Source: Sarcocystis neurona (lineage: Eukaryota > Apicomplexa > Conoidasida > Eucoccidiorida > Sarcocystidae). Taken from it: a stretch of DNA of 64,000 nucleotides. This document shows, in pieces, positions 32,339 to 44,900 of the stretch. A program made the translations under genes and the position numbers. The DNA is taken from the NCBI GenBank assembly GCA_000727475.1, contig KL647291.1, positions 1,925,527 to 1,989,526 on the forward strand, written 5' to 3'. The stretch's first letter is position 1. Each line of letters opens with the position of its first letter. The notes under the pieces are model-generated. The model saw only the letters and a program-made list of their open reading frames with translations. It ran no database searches and was not told the origin of the DNA.

Positions 32339-35095
32339 ATCCACGTTGCTGGTGCTGTCTCTGGTGCTCTCCTGCTCGCCTTCCTCTGTTGCCACGACGT
32401 ATTTGCGACTGCTGCTGGTGCTGCTTTACAGGGGTCCTGTTCGGGAGGCTGCAGGAGCGGCAGCACGACAGACAGCGGTTCTTTCTCTTCCTGCTGCTGC
32501 TGCAGCAATGAAAGCGTCGCCAGCAACAGCAGCAGCAATGGCAGCTGGCGCTGCGAGGCCGGCGACACCTGCTGCTGCCGCGTCAGTCGTGACGTCAACG
32601 CACGCTTGACACTGACGCAGCAGGAGGTTACTCACCTGCTGTTGTTGCTGCTGCTACGCCTGAGCAGCCATCCCGTGCTGCGCCATGCTTTTCTTGCATC
32701 CCCCAGTCATCTGTTCTTCCTCCGCTTCTCTTTACTTCTGCTGCCCGTTGCTACTGCCTCTGCTGCTGCCGCTCCTCCTCTTCCTTCTTCTTCCCGTCCT
32801 GCCGCTGCTGCTGCTCCTCCTCTCGCTCTTCTCTCCTCTGCTGCTGCTGGGGGATGTGGTGCCGCCGGCGCCGCAGCGCAGGTCGCTGCTGCCGCCAGCC
32901 CTGCAACATCGTCCACAGGCCCGCAGCTTGCCGGGACAACGGCAGTAGGAGCAGCAGAAGCAGCAGCAGCGGCCTCAGCAGCGTTTGGGACAGCCTCGGC
33001 AGGTGTCAGACGATCGACAGAAGCGGCACCACCAAAAGAAGAAACAGGAAAAGAAGCAGCAGCCGACGACGTAGCTGCTGCAGCAGAAAGGAAAGGAAAA
33101 CCAGCAGCCGAGTTCAACGTCTGCAGTTTATGTCTAGATACTCTTGAGGAATGCACGGGGAAGCGCGGAGTTCTCTGCTCGCTTCGTTGGCGTTTTCTAT
33201 GGCCGCTGCTGCTGCTGTGCAGTTCGTCGGCAGAAGAGTTCTCCTTCTGCTGCTCCAGCTCACGCGGCAGCCGCAACAGCGGTAACAGCCGGTGCAGCTT
33301 TGTTGCTCCTGCAGGAGATAGGTCAACACGCAGAGCTGCTGCTTCTGCTGAGTGCGACGCCGCGACTTTCCAGGATTCGCACGGGGCTGCTGCTGCTGCG
33401 GGCGTGGCCGTGCCGCCAAAGTCTGACCGCAGCCGCACAGCAGGGGCATCGTTCCCCGCCGAGAGGTCTGCTGTTGTTGGTGGTGCCAGCTCACATGCTG
33501 CTGCGCGTCCTGTTGGTGCTGGTGACGTTCCTGCTTGTTCCGCAAAGAGCTCCTCGGCAGCAGCGTTAGAAGATTTTTTCCTTGGGGTGGCTGCGTGTCG
33601 GCAGCAGCTACATGCGACGGCGCAGCGCCTGGCGCTGGCACTGCAGCAGCAGCAGGTAGGCCACAAGGAGGCGAGCAGCGGTAGCGATAGCCCCCGCCGA
33701 GACGACAGCGGTGCAAGCGACTTGCTGCTCTTTTGCGCCTTGGCAGCACCACTGCAGCCACCTACTGCAGCTGCTGCAAAGGACGGAGCGGCAGCACACG
33801 CAGCTACTGGAGACCGGCAGCAGCAACAGCAGGAAGGCAGCTACCACCAGCAGCAGGAGCAACACGTGTGCAAGCAGCAAGCGCAACAGATGCCGACGAC
33901 GCCTCGCTTTGCGGCAACGGGAGGGCAGCAGATCTCCCAGCGGCAACAGCAGCAGCAGCGAATTTTCGAAGAGACGTTTTTGCATGCGGGAAGCACGCTC
34001 ATCTGGTTGCAGGCCACCCAGGCGGCGGTGCAGCGCCTGCAGCAGGTGCAGCAGCTGCAGCAGCAGCATCCACAGCGGCGGCAGCAGCAGCGTCGCGAAG
34101 CAACGGCCAGCTCCCTGTCGTCCCAGTCCTCGCGAACAGCTGCGCCGGCAGCAGCACCGACCCCCGCAGTCAAGAAAGCAGCAGCGACTGCAGCTGCAGC
34201 GGCAGCAGCAGGCGGTGGTGGAGCAGCCACAGCGGAAGAAGCAGCAGGAGCGGGAAGGGCGGTGCAGACCCCTCGCTCGCAGCAGCTGTGGAAGGACTTC
34301 GCCAGAGCGCTGCGGCGTCTGCAGGTGCCTCTGCTGGAATGGGCGACGTCTGCAGCGGAAGCAGCAGCAGCAGCGCAAGCAGCAGCAGGAGGGGCAGGAC
34401 TTCGCCTACCGCCAGGAGCAGCAGCGGAATTGAACGTAGAAGCGGCAGAGGGGCTCCCCGTAGCAACAGCGGGTTGGGTCGTCTGCTGCATGCAGCTTCG
34501 GCGGCTGCAGCTGCTGGCCTGGAGCGCCCCAATTGCCGCTGCCGCTGCTGCGGCTGCGTGCAGCGTCGCGGCGGTTCATGCGTCAGCGCTTTACTGCAAA
34601 CGTTCTCTCTTCCCTGCACGCGATGCAACTGCTGTAGCAGAAGCAGCAGCAGGAGGCGTGGAAACAGCAGCAGGGGTACAAACAGCAGCAGGCGGAGGGA
34701 GAGACGCACCAGGAGAGTCGTCAGCCGCAGCAGGTGGGAGTGAAGCAGCAGCAACTGCAGCAGCTCCTTTGGTTCAAAGAAGAAGCAGCAGCAGAGCAGC
34801 GCAACTTAACTCAGCTGCTGCTAAAGCGCAGGACGCAGCAGCAGCAGCGATGTGTCGGGTTGCTGCTGCACGCGAAGCCGAGAGAGTCATGCGCCGGCTG
34901 CTGAATTGCGGGCAGGACACACTTGCACCGACGCCGACAGCAGAAGAAGCAGCAGCACCAGCAGCAGCGTCCTCCGCGGCAGCACCCGCAGCAGCAGCAC
35001 ACCCCACAGCAGCAGAAGCACCGGCAGGAGCAGCTGGAAGAACTGCGAGAGAGGCGGAGGCAGAGAAGCAGCAGCTGCAGACGCGTCACCCGCAG
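32339..35095 (+). CDS. large repeat-bearing gene, candidate exon (919 codons)
   Basis: Acceptor TTGCTTGCAG ends at 32338 and donor CCGCAG|GTGGGG follows 35095; both phase 0. The frame is open throughout and is the only one of six with no stop over this span. It alternates Ala- and Gln-rich tracts with ordinary helical segments: LSSHPVLRHAFLASPSHLFF near the start, a Cys-containing stretch (FNVCSLCLDTLEECTGKRG) about residue 262, LEDFFLGVAACRQQLHATAQ about residue 410, FEETFLHAGSTLIWLQATQ about residue 540, LWKDFARALRRLQVPLLEW about residue 650, and LPVATAGWVVCCMQLRRLQL about residue 710. These have the spacing of paired amphipathic helices. No domain is assigned. Weak internal donors (for example CAG|GTAGGC at 33655) could split it. 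Confidence 0.55.
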
Positions 35096-37058
35096 GTGGG
35101 GTCCTCCACGCACCGGAGCAGCACCACGGCCCACGAAGTTCCTCGCAAGCGCCCACAAAGCCCGCAGAAAAGCACGCAGCAGCAACACACGTCCTGCAGC
35201 GTCCACGTGCTTGTGTGTAGCCACATTCGACGGGCCGCTGTTTTCAAGAAGGAGACGCGTCTTCGAGGAGACTCAGAAGAACGTTTCTCTTCCGTTTCTC
35301 CTTGTAGGACTCGACGTTTATCTGCCTGCAGCGTCACAGCACAAACACTATTGCTGCCTGCGGCTCTTCTGTCCCGTGTCTCCGTCTCACTCACTGCCCG
35401 TCTCCCTCTGCGTCTCCGTCCTCCTCCTTCGCGCTCTGCACCTCTTTGGGTCCACTCCCCGTCTCCCTTTCTGTCTCGCTGTCTTTTGCCGTCTCTCTGT
35501 GTGTACGTGTGTGCCTCTCCCTGCCCCCGTCTCTCCTTCTCGCTAGGCGTCTCGTCTCTCCACACGTATACGGGCGTGCGTGTGTGCGTGTGTCTCGGAC
35601 TCTCCGCGACTGTACGTCTCTGTCTCTGTCTCTCTGTCTTCTCTCGCCCAAGACGCACGCAGTGCCTGCGGACGTCCGTAGGGGGCCCTGCGCCTTCGCA
35701 TGCACTACTAGTGCGCGGCAGCGCGCCTCGTCGAGGAAAAAGAGACACTTACCAGCAGCCCGACGGAGACGAAGGGCCTGCAGCCAGTCCCGCTGACTTT
35801 TCTGCGGAGAGAGACACGCACGTACACACGCGCACCTCCTTCTTCATCAGTCCGCCTCTCCTCAGACAGACATGCGTCGGTGCACTGCGAAGATGGAGTA
35901 AAAAAAGCTCGCCAAGAAAGCTTTTTCTTGCAGTGTCACACACACGTTCGTAAGGACAGTCTCTTAGCGACGCAGAGAGATACACAGAGAACTCTGAGAA
36001 ATGATTTTTGACTCTCCAACAAGGGAGGTAGACCCAAAACCACGTACATGTATATTTTAGATGTTGCTTCTTTCCCCATAGTATCCATACATAGATATAT
36101 ACAAATACACATGTACATACAGAAAGAGAAAGAGAGAGACACCCACCCACCCACACACACACACACAGATACGCATATATATGTGTACGTATATGTATTT
36201 GTATATCTGTAGATGTGTGTATCGCAGTTCACGAATGTACGCACACACATTTGTATATACATTTATGCATATGAATATATATGCATATATGTATATCTGT
36301 GTCTATGGGTATGATAACACGCAAAAAGATATGCACTAGGATATACATATATATGTCGATGATCGTGATTCGAGTGTACACGTATAATCCTGCATTCCAC
36401 TGAAGTGTATATGTATGTACATATATCTGTAAAGAGAGAGAAACGCAGCGAAGTTTAATGTGCGCCACCGTTTTCACTTCTACGCCATCTGTTGTCTGCT
36501 GCACGTCTTTCCCAAGAAGAAAGCGACATGTGTGCCTGCATGCACACAGAGAGACAGAAGAAGAGAGTGAGTAGAAGAGAGAGACGCAGAGACCCTATAT
36601 CTGCGGATACCTTAATACCCTGTACATCTGCAGTCCTACAATATATAGTCCTACCTACCTACAAATCTATTTGATAATGGATACCTACATATACACACAC
36701 ACATATATATAGAGTTCATATGCATCTATCGGTGTGTACGTTTATCCATATGTGTGTATCCGGCTATAAGTCTATCCATTTATATGTAAAGAGCTGCATC
36801 TACACATATATATACACGTGTGTGTATCTATGTATGTATTCCTCTAAATATCGGTCTCTCGCTATATATATATGTCTCTTTATACACGTATTGGTCTGTC
36901 TGTCCTTCCACATATGTAGATGTCTGTATATCTACCCAAACATATATAAATATATGTACGTATACACTTGAGACAGGTGTGTGTGTGTGGTTTGGCAGCG
37001 CTGGAAGAGAAGAACCTTTATCTGTCTGCATGTTTACATATTTGCTCTCTCTATGCAG
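35096..37058 (+). other. intron-like TC-rich and microsatellite region
   Basis: It is TC-rich from 35.29 to 35.66 kb, with (CA)n and TATATG tracts at 36.06-36.45 and 36.65-36.96 kb. A strong acceptor (TTTCTCCTTGTAG) ends at 35307 and would open a phase-0 exon starting DSTFICLQRHSTN, but I found no matching donor, so no exon is called. The stretch 35.95-36.05 kb holds nothing recognisable. Confidence 0.45.
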
Positions 37059-37091
37059 ATGGGCGGACTGCTGCAGCGTGCGCCTGTGCAG
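37059..37091 (+). CDS. candidate 11-codon microexon of the large gene
   Basis: Flanked by TTTGCTCTCTCTATGCAG and GTATTT, 33 bases, phase 0 on both sides, encoding MGGLLQRAPVQ. Exact phase and good acceptor make it plausible; its size alone makes it easy to obtain by chance. Confidence 0.35.
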
Positions 37092-37217
37092 GTATTTAAT
37101 AGAACAGACGGTGGTGTGGTGAGCCTATATTTACATAGACGTTGATGTTTGTGCTCGTTCTTCATTCTGAAACGCCTTTTCTTTTTGTCCCTCTTTGCGG
37201 GTCTCTCTCTGCCGCAG

Positions 37218-37397
37218 AGAGGCACACGCATGCATGCGACTGCAACTGCGCGGTCCGCCTGCGCCGCCTCCTTCGCTTGTGTCGCGCAGAAGAGAGAACA
37301 TCGTCTCTGCAGCGCTTCTGCTTCTCTTAGAAAAAAGGGGAAGTCACTTGTCAGAATAAAAGGGGAATTCGCCTTCTTCGACGTGTGCTGCCCCTAG
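37218..37397 (+). CDS. large repeat-bearing gene, candidate exon with unresolved 3' end
   Basis: The acceptor GTCTCTCTCTGCCGCAG ends at 37217. In phase 0 the frame reads about 59 ordinary residues (RMHATATARSACAASFACVA, then LRKKGKSLVRIKGEFAFFD) to a TAG at 37395-37397. Possible phase-0 donors are CTT|GTCAGA after 37349 and GAC|GTGTGC after 37382, neither strong. If the exon is skipped, the microexon can join directly to 37569 in phase. Confidence 0.35.
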   Translation, partial: RGTRMHATATARSACAASFACVAQKREHRLCSASASLRKKGKSLVRIKGEFAFFDVCCP

Positions 37398-37568
37398 AGG
37401 AAGAGGGGCGTGCATATACGTCTGTATTGATCTGTGGCTGTGTTTTTACCGAGGAGGGGTGATGCAAGCGTGCAGAGACGTCTCTCTCTCTGTCTCTTTT
37501 CCTTTTCTGTCCCCCCTTTTCTCGCTCTCCACTTCGTCGTCTCTGTCGCCGTCTCTCTTTTTTCTTAG

Positions 37569-37740
37569 AAGAAGAAAACCTTGGAATTTTGTCTGGAAGG
37601 AGACGCCTGCTGTGATTTGCTGCTGCGAGCGTGCGTTGCTGCAGCTGCAGCCACAACTGACGCAGCAGCAACCGGCGCAGCCGCGTCGCAGCACCGGAGC
37701 GGCACAAGAGACGGATCGCCCTGCGGAGCTGCTGCGCAGG
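37569..37740 (+). CDS. large repeat-bearing gene, candidate exon
   Basis: A very strong acceptor (GTCTCTCTTTTTTCTTAG) ends at 37568. In phase 0 the frame reads KKTLEFCLEGDACCDLLLR and then Ala-rich residues up to GCGCAGG|GTACTT, ending in phase 1. A 148-base intron (37741-37888, ending GCTACAG) then joins it to the next exon in the correct phase. The DNA is also open in another frame without splicing (37459-40479), so the short intron is optional. Confidence 0.45.
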
Positions 37741-37888
37741 GTACTTTTCGACGAATTTGCTGCTGCTTCTTCTCGATCCTCCTGCGGCTGCTGTCCTTTC
37801 GTCAGCCCCTGCTGCCGTCGCTGCTGCTGCTGTCCTTGCTGCTGCACTACCTGCTGCTGCCATTTCCCCGCGGCTGCTCGTGCTACAG

Positions 37889-40321
37889 CACCTGCAGCAC
37901 CAGCAGCAGCCAATGCCGCTGCAGCCATTAAACGCCTTCCTGGAGCAGCACCTGAAGACACGCAGCTGTGTGCGGCAGCCGCTCGAAACGCAGGTGCTGC
38001 TGCGTGCACACCTGCTACTTGCAGGGCAGCGACAGCAGCACTACCTTCTGCATGTACCGCAGCGATAGCGACAGAAGCAACAGCAGCAGTGGTAGGCGCT
38101 GCAGATGGTACAGGCTTGCTTGAAGCAGCAGGTGAGGCTGCTGCCACCAGTACAAGCCACAGTGAAGAAGGAGCCCGTGGAGAGGCGACAGCCTTCGGCA
38201 TATTGTCTGTTGACGATTGTGATGCTGCAGGAGATCCTTCTCGTGCGGCTCTACTTCCTGCTCCTGTTTTTCCCCTTCAGCATGACAGAAGTGCTCCCGC
38301 TTCCGGCTCCGCTGATGGTGCTGCTTCCCCCTCTGCTACTGCGGCTTCCTCCTTCTCCTCCTGCTTCTCCTCTGCTGCTGTTGCTGCTGCTACTTTCCCC
38401 TTCGCTGCTACTGCTGCAGCAGCTGACCCGCCGCTGCTTGCAGCGGGTTTTGCAACAGAGAGTAGCAGCGAGAGGAGAAAACGGGGGAGCCACTGCCGTG
38501 CTGCTGCGAGTTGCTGCAGTAACAGCACGCGCTGCTCCACAGCAAGTCTGGCGAGCTGCTACGACAGCAGCTTTGCTGGGGAAGAACCAGGAGGAAAAGC
38601 ACCGCCTCCTGCTTGCGTAAGAAACAGCAGCAGCGGCGCAGCCTATCAGCTGCCTCTTGCGTCTGCTGCTCCCCTCCAGCAACAGCAGCAGCAGCAACAC
38701 GGGAACCAGCAGCAACGGCCGCATGCCTCGCAGCCGCAGCAGCATCCAGCACAGCAGCAGCAACGCCGTGCAGAGCTCCCGCAAGCGCAGCAGCATCACG
38801 GCAGTCAGCATCAGGGGGATAACCAGCAACAGCAACACGCCTCACAACAGCCAGTGCAGGAGAGGCAGCAGCAGCTTCCGGCGTCGCAGCAGCAAACAAT
38901 GGAAGAGCAGCTTGCAGTGGCGAAGAGACAGCGACAGCAGTCCTTTTTCCGTATTGTAAAGCGCGAGCAGCAGAAGCAGCAGGACGCTGCGCAGTGGGAC
39001 GTGGAAGGAGTAAGCACCTGCTGCAACAGCAGCACCGCAGCTTCCTGCTGCCATTCCCGAGTGCTGTTGCATCAACTTTTTTTCCTCACTGCGCCGCTGT
39101 TTGAACTGGAGCAGCAGCTAATCGGTGGCTTCTTCCTTCTTAGAATCTCCCGCTCTGCTGCTGCTGCCGCTGCAGCTGAAATCTTCTCTGTCCACGCTGC
39201 CACTGCTTCTACGTGTCCACCTTCGCTTGTTGCTGTCTCTGCTGCTGCTGCTGCTAGCCGACCTTCTCTTACATCTCCTGTCGCTGCTACGACAGGTGCG
39301 TGCGCTGGTTTGTCCCTTCCTTCCTATGATGCTGGTACTGCTGCTGCAGCAACTGCGTCTGCTTCTGCCTCTCCTGGCCGTGATTTTGCTGCTCTTCCTG
39401 CTGCACCTGTTTCCGCAGCGGCAGCAACAGCAGCAGCCGCGTCCGCATCTCCTTATGTGCTTCAGGGATGCGGCTGCGTGCATCTACTTCTGTGTGCTGC
39501 TGTTCCTGCGGCTCCACCGCCCACTGGCACGCGGCCCTGCCGCAGCACTTCCGGGTGGCGCCACGCGCGCAGCAGCATCCCAAGCAACAACAGCATCACG
39601 ACCGCATGCAGCAACAGTAGCAGCGCTACGAGGAACAGCGGCAACGTCGTACTGAACGAAGCGAGCGGCAGCGGCATTACTGGCAGCAGCAGCCGCGGTA
39701 GCATGACTACCACCACCAGAAGCAGCAGCGCGACAGAGACGGGTGGCACGAGGAGCTGCTGCTGTATTAGCGGCAGCAGTGACTGGAGTGGCGACAACAG
39801 CAGCGGCAACAGAAGCAGCGCCACCAGCAGCAGTAGCAGCAGCTATAGAAACAGCAACAGGAGCAGCATCAGCAGGAGGAGAAGCGGCAGGGACGGGTTC
39901 ACTTGCGCGTCTGTGCAGGCGAGCGACTGGTACTGCAGCAGGACAGGCAGTAACGTTGGGTACTGTACCGGCAGTTTTAACGGCAGCGTAATGGAGATCC
40001 CCTTCCCCCTGGCACTGCATACGCTTGTTGCTGCTGCTTTTGCTGCACCGCCTGGTGCGTCCATGGCGTACTTCGCTGTTCCCGCTGTCGACCCCACACT
40101 TGGCCTGCCGCGAAAACAGCAGCTAGCGCTGCCTCTCCGCGCGCCACGACCAGCTGCTGCTGCTGCTCTCCCTGCGGCGCAAACCGGGATAGACGATCCC
40201 TCGTCCTGCCCTGCGGCAGTAGCAGCCGACGCCGCAGCAGCAGAAGCAGCAACAGCAGAAGAAGAGGCAGCAGCAGCACGAGTGGCCGCAGCTGCAGGCG
40301 TAGGCACTGCGTCTTCCCCTG
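37889..40321 (+). CDS. large repeat-bearing gene, candidate exon (about 811 codons)
   Basis: The phase follows from the preceding exon and the frame is open to 40479. It is Ala/Ser-rich at first (GEATAFGILSVDDCDAAG is an ordinary island), then Gln-rich from about 38.68 kb (LQQQQQQQHGNQQQRPHASQ), followed by a charged helix (QLAVAKRQRQQSFFRIVKRE) near 38.92 kb, a hydrophobic island (VLLHQLFFLTAPLFELEQQL) near 39.07 kb, and Ala-rich tracts to the end. The proposed donor is CCCCTG|GTGAGA after 40321, phase 1, a near-consensus site. Without splicing the frame would end at a TAA at 40477-40479. Overlapping frames 38105-38620 and 39125-39655 also look natural but are much shorter. Confidence 0.5.
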
Positions 40322-40594
40322 GTGAGAGGGCAGCAGCTGCCACACGGCCCGCGGCCGCAGGGACAAGGCAACAAAGCAGCAGCTGCGTCTGTACTCTTTT
40401 CCTACTTCTTCGCGTCACATGCAAGCGCATGCCTCCCACCACAAGCAGAAACAACCGCCTCTGCAGCCTGCTGCCTTAAGGCTACTTTTGCGTGCCTCTC
40501 CACGCGCCTCACTCTGCTGCACACGCACGTCAACTGTCTCACCAGAAGGTCGTCTGTGTGCATGCATTTATATAGGAACCTCGTGTATAAATAC

Positions 40595-40641
<47 letters not shown>

Positions 40642-41946
40642 AGAGGCACGTGTAATATTCATGACATATATATGCGTGCTTATATATATATATGTGTATG
40701 TATGTACATATATGTATATGCATGTCTAATACTCATGACACAAGATATATGCGTGCATATATGTATATATATATATATAGAGAGAGAGAGAGTCTGCGAT
40801 GGAGCGCTGTCGGAACTAATTCTTCTTCATATGCGCATCAACTTAGTGGACTCGTGTGGAGATACGTATATATATATATATACATATATGTGTAGATATG
40901 AATGTGTATATAGAGTACGCATTGGAAAGGGGTCTTGAGGAGTTCTTCGGCCTGCCCGCGTTAGGTAGTGTGCTTCTGATATATATATATATATATGGGT
41001 ACAATGGACGGCAAAATATATGTAGATATAGATATAGAGAGGGAGAGAGAGTTTGCAATTTTATATACATACATGTATATGTATATTTGAATGATGCTCA
41101 CAGATATACATGTGTGTGTCTGTGTTTCTACGAGCATATATATATATATATACACATACTGGTCGCGTCGCCTCGCGTACATCGCAGCTGCAGGTACACC
41201 GCTGCACGTGGCTGTGTGGCCGCACGCGTCACTAATCCAGACGCATGCGTCGGTGAGTGGTGCATGCGTTTTTTTAATCAGCCACACGTTTGTAGTGTGC
41301 ATCGTGGCATACATGCGCTTCAAGGCATCTGATCACAGGCCCACCCGCCGCATGAGTTCGCTGCCGCTGCATGCGCCTGCATGCGGACAGAGACGGTTCG
41401 CTGCGGTGTATCTCTGCTGCAGACACATGGGTGTTTTTCTCCTCCGCCTACTTTTCCTCTGCTGCTGCTGTCGTTGTAGCGCATGCACCTGGTCGTGTTG
41501 CCCTTTCTGCTGTTGCTGCGCTCCTGGTGTCTGCCTCCGGCTGTCTTCGTCTGCGTCGTCCGGCCCCCCCAGCACGTGTGCTTTCCCTCCCTCCTTTTCT
41601 TCTTGCTTTTCTGCCTTTCTTCTTGCGTGTGTGGACATGTGCATGTGCAGGTACGTATATAAGTGCATGCATGTTCCCGCCTACGTGTCTTCCTCCTCCT
41701 GTTTCTCCTTTCTCTGTTTGCCTTCCCTCTAAGCCTTGACGTCAATCTTCTGTGCATGCGTTTGATAAATGCGGGGGCGCATCTGTTGCTGAACGGGACT
41801 GCGCCTGCGCCCACGGTTGCCGCTGCTGCACGCACACACGCACAAGCATGCGGTCATCTGGAGAGAAGACAGAGCCGCAGCGGCGCCCAACTCAGAAAAC
41901 GAGAATTCGTCTCTCTGCTTTCACGCCTGTGTTGTTGTCTTGACAG
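40322..41946 (+). other. intron-like microsatellite region between the two largest candidate exons
   Basis: It starts at a near-consensus donor (GTGAGA) and ends TTGTTGTCTTGACAG. Contents: TATATG arrays at 40.58-40.91 and 40.98-41.16 kb, (GA)n at about 40625 and 40778, a CTG-rich patch at 41.45-41.55 kb and a TC-rich patch at 41.58-41.73 kb. Joining its borders keeps phase exactly (G + CT). A second acceptor at 41733 (CTTCCCTCTAAG) would open a different frame. Confidence 0.5.
40625..40795. repeat. 75-base duplication with paired (GA)n tracts
   Basis: TAATAYTCATGACA followed by ATATATGCGTGC occurs at 40653 and 40728; TATAGAGAGAGAGAG tracts flank the pair at about 40625 and 40778. It lies in a proposed intron. 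Confidence 0.65.
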
Positions 41947-44900
41947 CTGCTGTGCAGCGGCTTCCGGCTCCTGTGCCCGCGACGTCAGCACGTGTTCGGG
42001 GAGGCAACACTTCTTTGCCCTTGCTGCTGCTCTACTACTGGTGCTGCTGCTGCTCCTCTGCTGTTGCTGCCGCTCTGGTGCTTCTGCTGCGTTTGCTGCC
42101 TGCAGGGCCGACGCATCCGTCACGGAGGGAAAGAGAGGACGTTGCGCCCACTGCCAGCAGCAGCAGCGGGGGCTCTGAGCACCCGAGAGGCGGACCAGAA
42201 GCAACAACACCAGAAAAGGCCTGCATCACGACCACAGCAGAAGACGAGCCGAGGGACGCAGCAGCGGCGGCAAGCGAAGGGGAGCAAGGCGCGAAGCCAC
42301 CGCAGCAGGCTGCAGCGGCTGTCCTTCGTCACCGGCAGCTCGGCGTGGGGAAGCAGCAGGAGCACGCGGGGAAGAAGAAGCACCGACAGTGGCAAGGTGA
42401 CGACGTTTGGACAGAGAATCGAGACTTTGCTGCTGCCCGCTCTGCTCCTTCTGACAGCGCATGCGCTTCCTCGCACTGCCGTACTCCGCCCTGTTCCTCC
42501 CTGCATTCTCGATCTCTGTCATGCGAACCAGACGCGGCTGCTGCGATATCAACCTCCCTCCCGTGCAGCAGCAGAAGCGCCACCGCCGCGTTCCCATCCC
42601 CTGGTCTTGTCGCACTGCTGCGCGCCTGCATGCGGAGCTGCTGCTCACAGCTGCGGAGACTTTCCCACAGTGTCAGCAGCAGCAGCGGGTGTCTGTTGCA
42701 GCGCCCATCTTCGCGATGGTCCGGCCCCACTCGCACCTCTCCGACGCGAGTTGCTGCTGCTGCTGCAGCCCGTGCAGAGGTGTCGCTGCTGCCGCAGACC
42801 CAGCGCCTGCTGCTGGCTGACTTGTATGCGTTTCTGTTTGCAGAGGCGGCAGAGGCAAAAGCTCCCACCGCTGCTTCCTTCCTTCGCGCTGTGGACAGTG
42901 CGACGGCTGCTGCAGATCCTTGCAACCGCTTCTCACGGCTGCTGCCGGCTCCTCCAGCAACAAGACGCGCGGCGGCGGCGGAAGGAGAAGCAGCGGATGC
43001 TGCTGCTGCAGCACGAGCCGCTCGAGGTGCCTTGTCCCTTTCCCTGCAAAGACGGCGGGTTTATCAGAAGCGGCAGGAGCAACAGCAACAGCAGGAACAG
43101 CAGCAGGGGGAGCTGCAGCAGCGGCAGGACCCAGTCACCAGTTCGCACCAGCACCAGACCCTGCAACAGCAGATTCAACAGCACAAGCAGGTGCGGAAAC
43201 TGCAGCAGCAGCGACGAGAAAGCAGGGAGATGAAGGCGGAAGAAGCGCAGCAGCTACAAATATTGCCGCAGGAACTGCTACAGCGTGCTCTGCGTCCACA
43301 CGTCCAGCAGCAGATGGGCGGCTCACTCGTTCACCTGCCGCAGCAGTGGGTGGCTGCTTCGTGCTGCTCTTTTCTCTTCTCTATGTTGTTGCTGCGAGAG
43401 CTCGCTGACGAACAGCTGCTCCTCGTCACCGAGTGGAATGCTGGAGCAGCAGCAGAAACAGCAGCAGCGGCACTACCACCACCGCCACCCGGAACAGCAG
43501 CAGCAACAGCGGCGATTGATTCTTCGATGTCTTTCACTTTGTCAAAGCAGCCGGGCTGCTACTGCTGCTGCGGCTGCTTCCGTGGCGTTGCTGCAGCGCA
43601 CGTCCTTGCGCTGCAGGTGAAGCAGGGTCCGGAAGAAATCGAACCGAGCAGCAACAGCAGCACGTGGTGCAGCAGCGCCACTGCCAGCAACAAGAGCTGT
43701 TGCTGCAGCAGCACTGCACTCCACGGCAGCGGAATCAGCTTGGCCCACAACAGCAGCCCCTGCCGCAACAGCTACAGCAGCAACACGTGGAACAGCAACA
43801 GCAACCGCAGCTGCTTCTTTGTGGGGGGGCACAAAACAGCAGCAGAAGTCTGCTGCCCTGAGCAAAGCAGCTGGAAGCCCCACCGTCTTGGCTGTTGTGA
43901 AGAGGAAACCAGCTGCCGCTGTAGCGCCTCTGAGACTAGCTCCATGCGACGATCGCCCTGCTGCTGCTGGTGGTCGTCGCGCGGGTCCTCTTCTGCATGT
44001 AATCCGCTCTCTGTCTTTGCTGCGCCGCAGGAGGAGCAGCAACAGCGAGAGCCACAGCAGCAGCAAGGACAGGTCTGCTGCTGCAGTTGCCTAAGTTGCT
44101 ATCGTACAGACCTGATGCAGCGCCTCACACGATGTCTGCAGCTGCCTCTCTTCCCGTCTCTCCTACAGCAGCTGCAGCAGCAGCAAGAGCCGCAGCAGCT
44201 ACGTACGAAAATCCAGCCGTGGAAGCAGGACAGGCAGCAGGAGGAGCTGCAGTCGCCGCAGCGGCCAATGGCGCTGGTGCTGCAGCACCAGGAAGTGAAG
44301 TCGCAGCAGCAGGGGGGACAGCAGACAGAGAGGGGCAAGTGTTCGACGAATAAGGGCAGCAGAGTTCTTCAAGAAGGAAGCCGCCAAGGAAGAAACGGAG
44401 GGTTGCAGGGTGGCAGCAGCAGCAGAACATGGTTGCTTCACTGCGACAGGGAGGACAGCAGACGGCAGCAACAGCAGTCGGCAAACAAAACCAGCAGAAG
44501 CAGAGGAGACAGGAAGAGGAAGAGACCGAAGAAAAGAAGGAAGAGGCGGAAAAGGAAGTGCCTGTGCCGCTGGAACCGCAGCAGCCACGTTGAAGAAAGA
44601 AGCTACTCCGGTCGCAGCGGCAGGAGCAGGCGCAGCACTCGTGAAGGAAAAGGAGAAGGAGGACGAGAGAGGAGCACGCTGCGCAGCAGCAGAAGAGGAA
44701 GGGCACTGGTGGGAAAATGTCGGTACAAAAGAAGCAGCAGCAGCAGGAAGAGGCGGGGACCAGTTGGCAGCGGCAGCGAGGGCGCAGGGCATGCCGAAAG
44801 AGAATTATTTCAGCGCGTCCATCAGCCTGTGGTACGCAGCAGCAGAAGTAAAGACCCGGTCGGCAGGACGCGGCTACCTGGTACCTTGCCGCGGCTGGCG

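Noticed and set aside
32500..32890. Zinc-binding or RING-like motif near Cys residues of the 32339-35095 exon
   Set aside because: Cys spacing is irregular and several Cys come from TGC readings of CTG repeats.
39010..39143. Intron starting GTAAGC and ending CTTCCTTCTTAG
   Set aside because: Both borders look good, but splicing leads to a stop within about 12 codons, while the unspliced frame stays open and protein-like.
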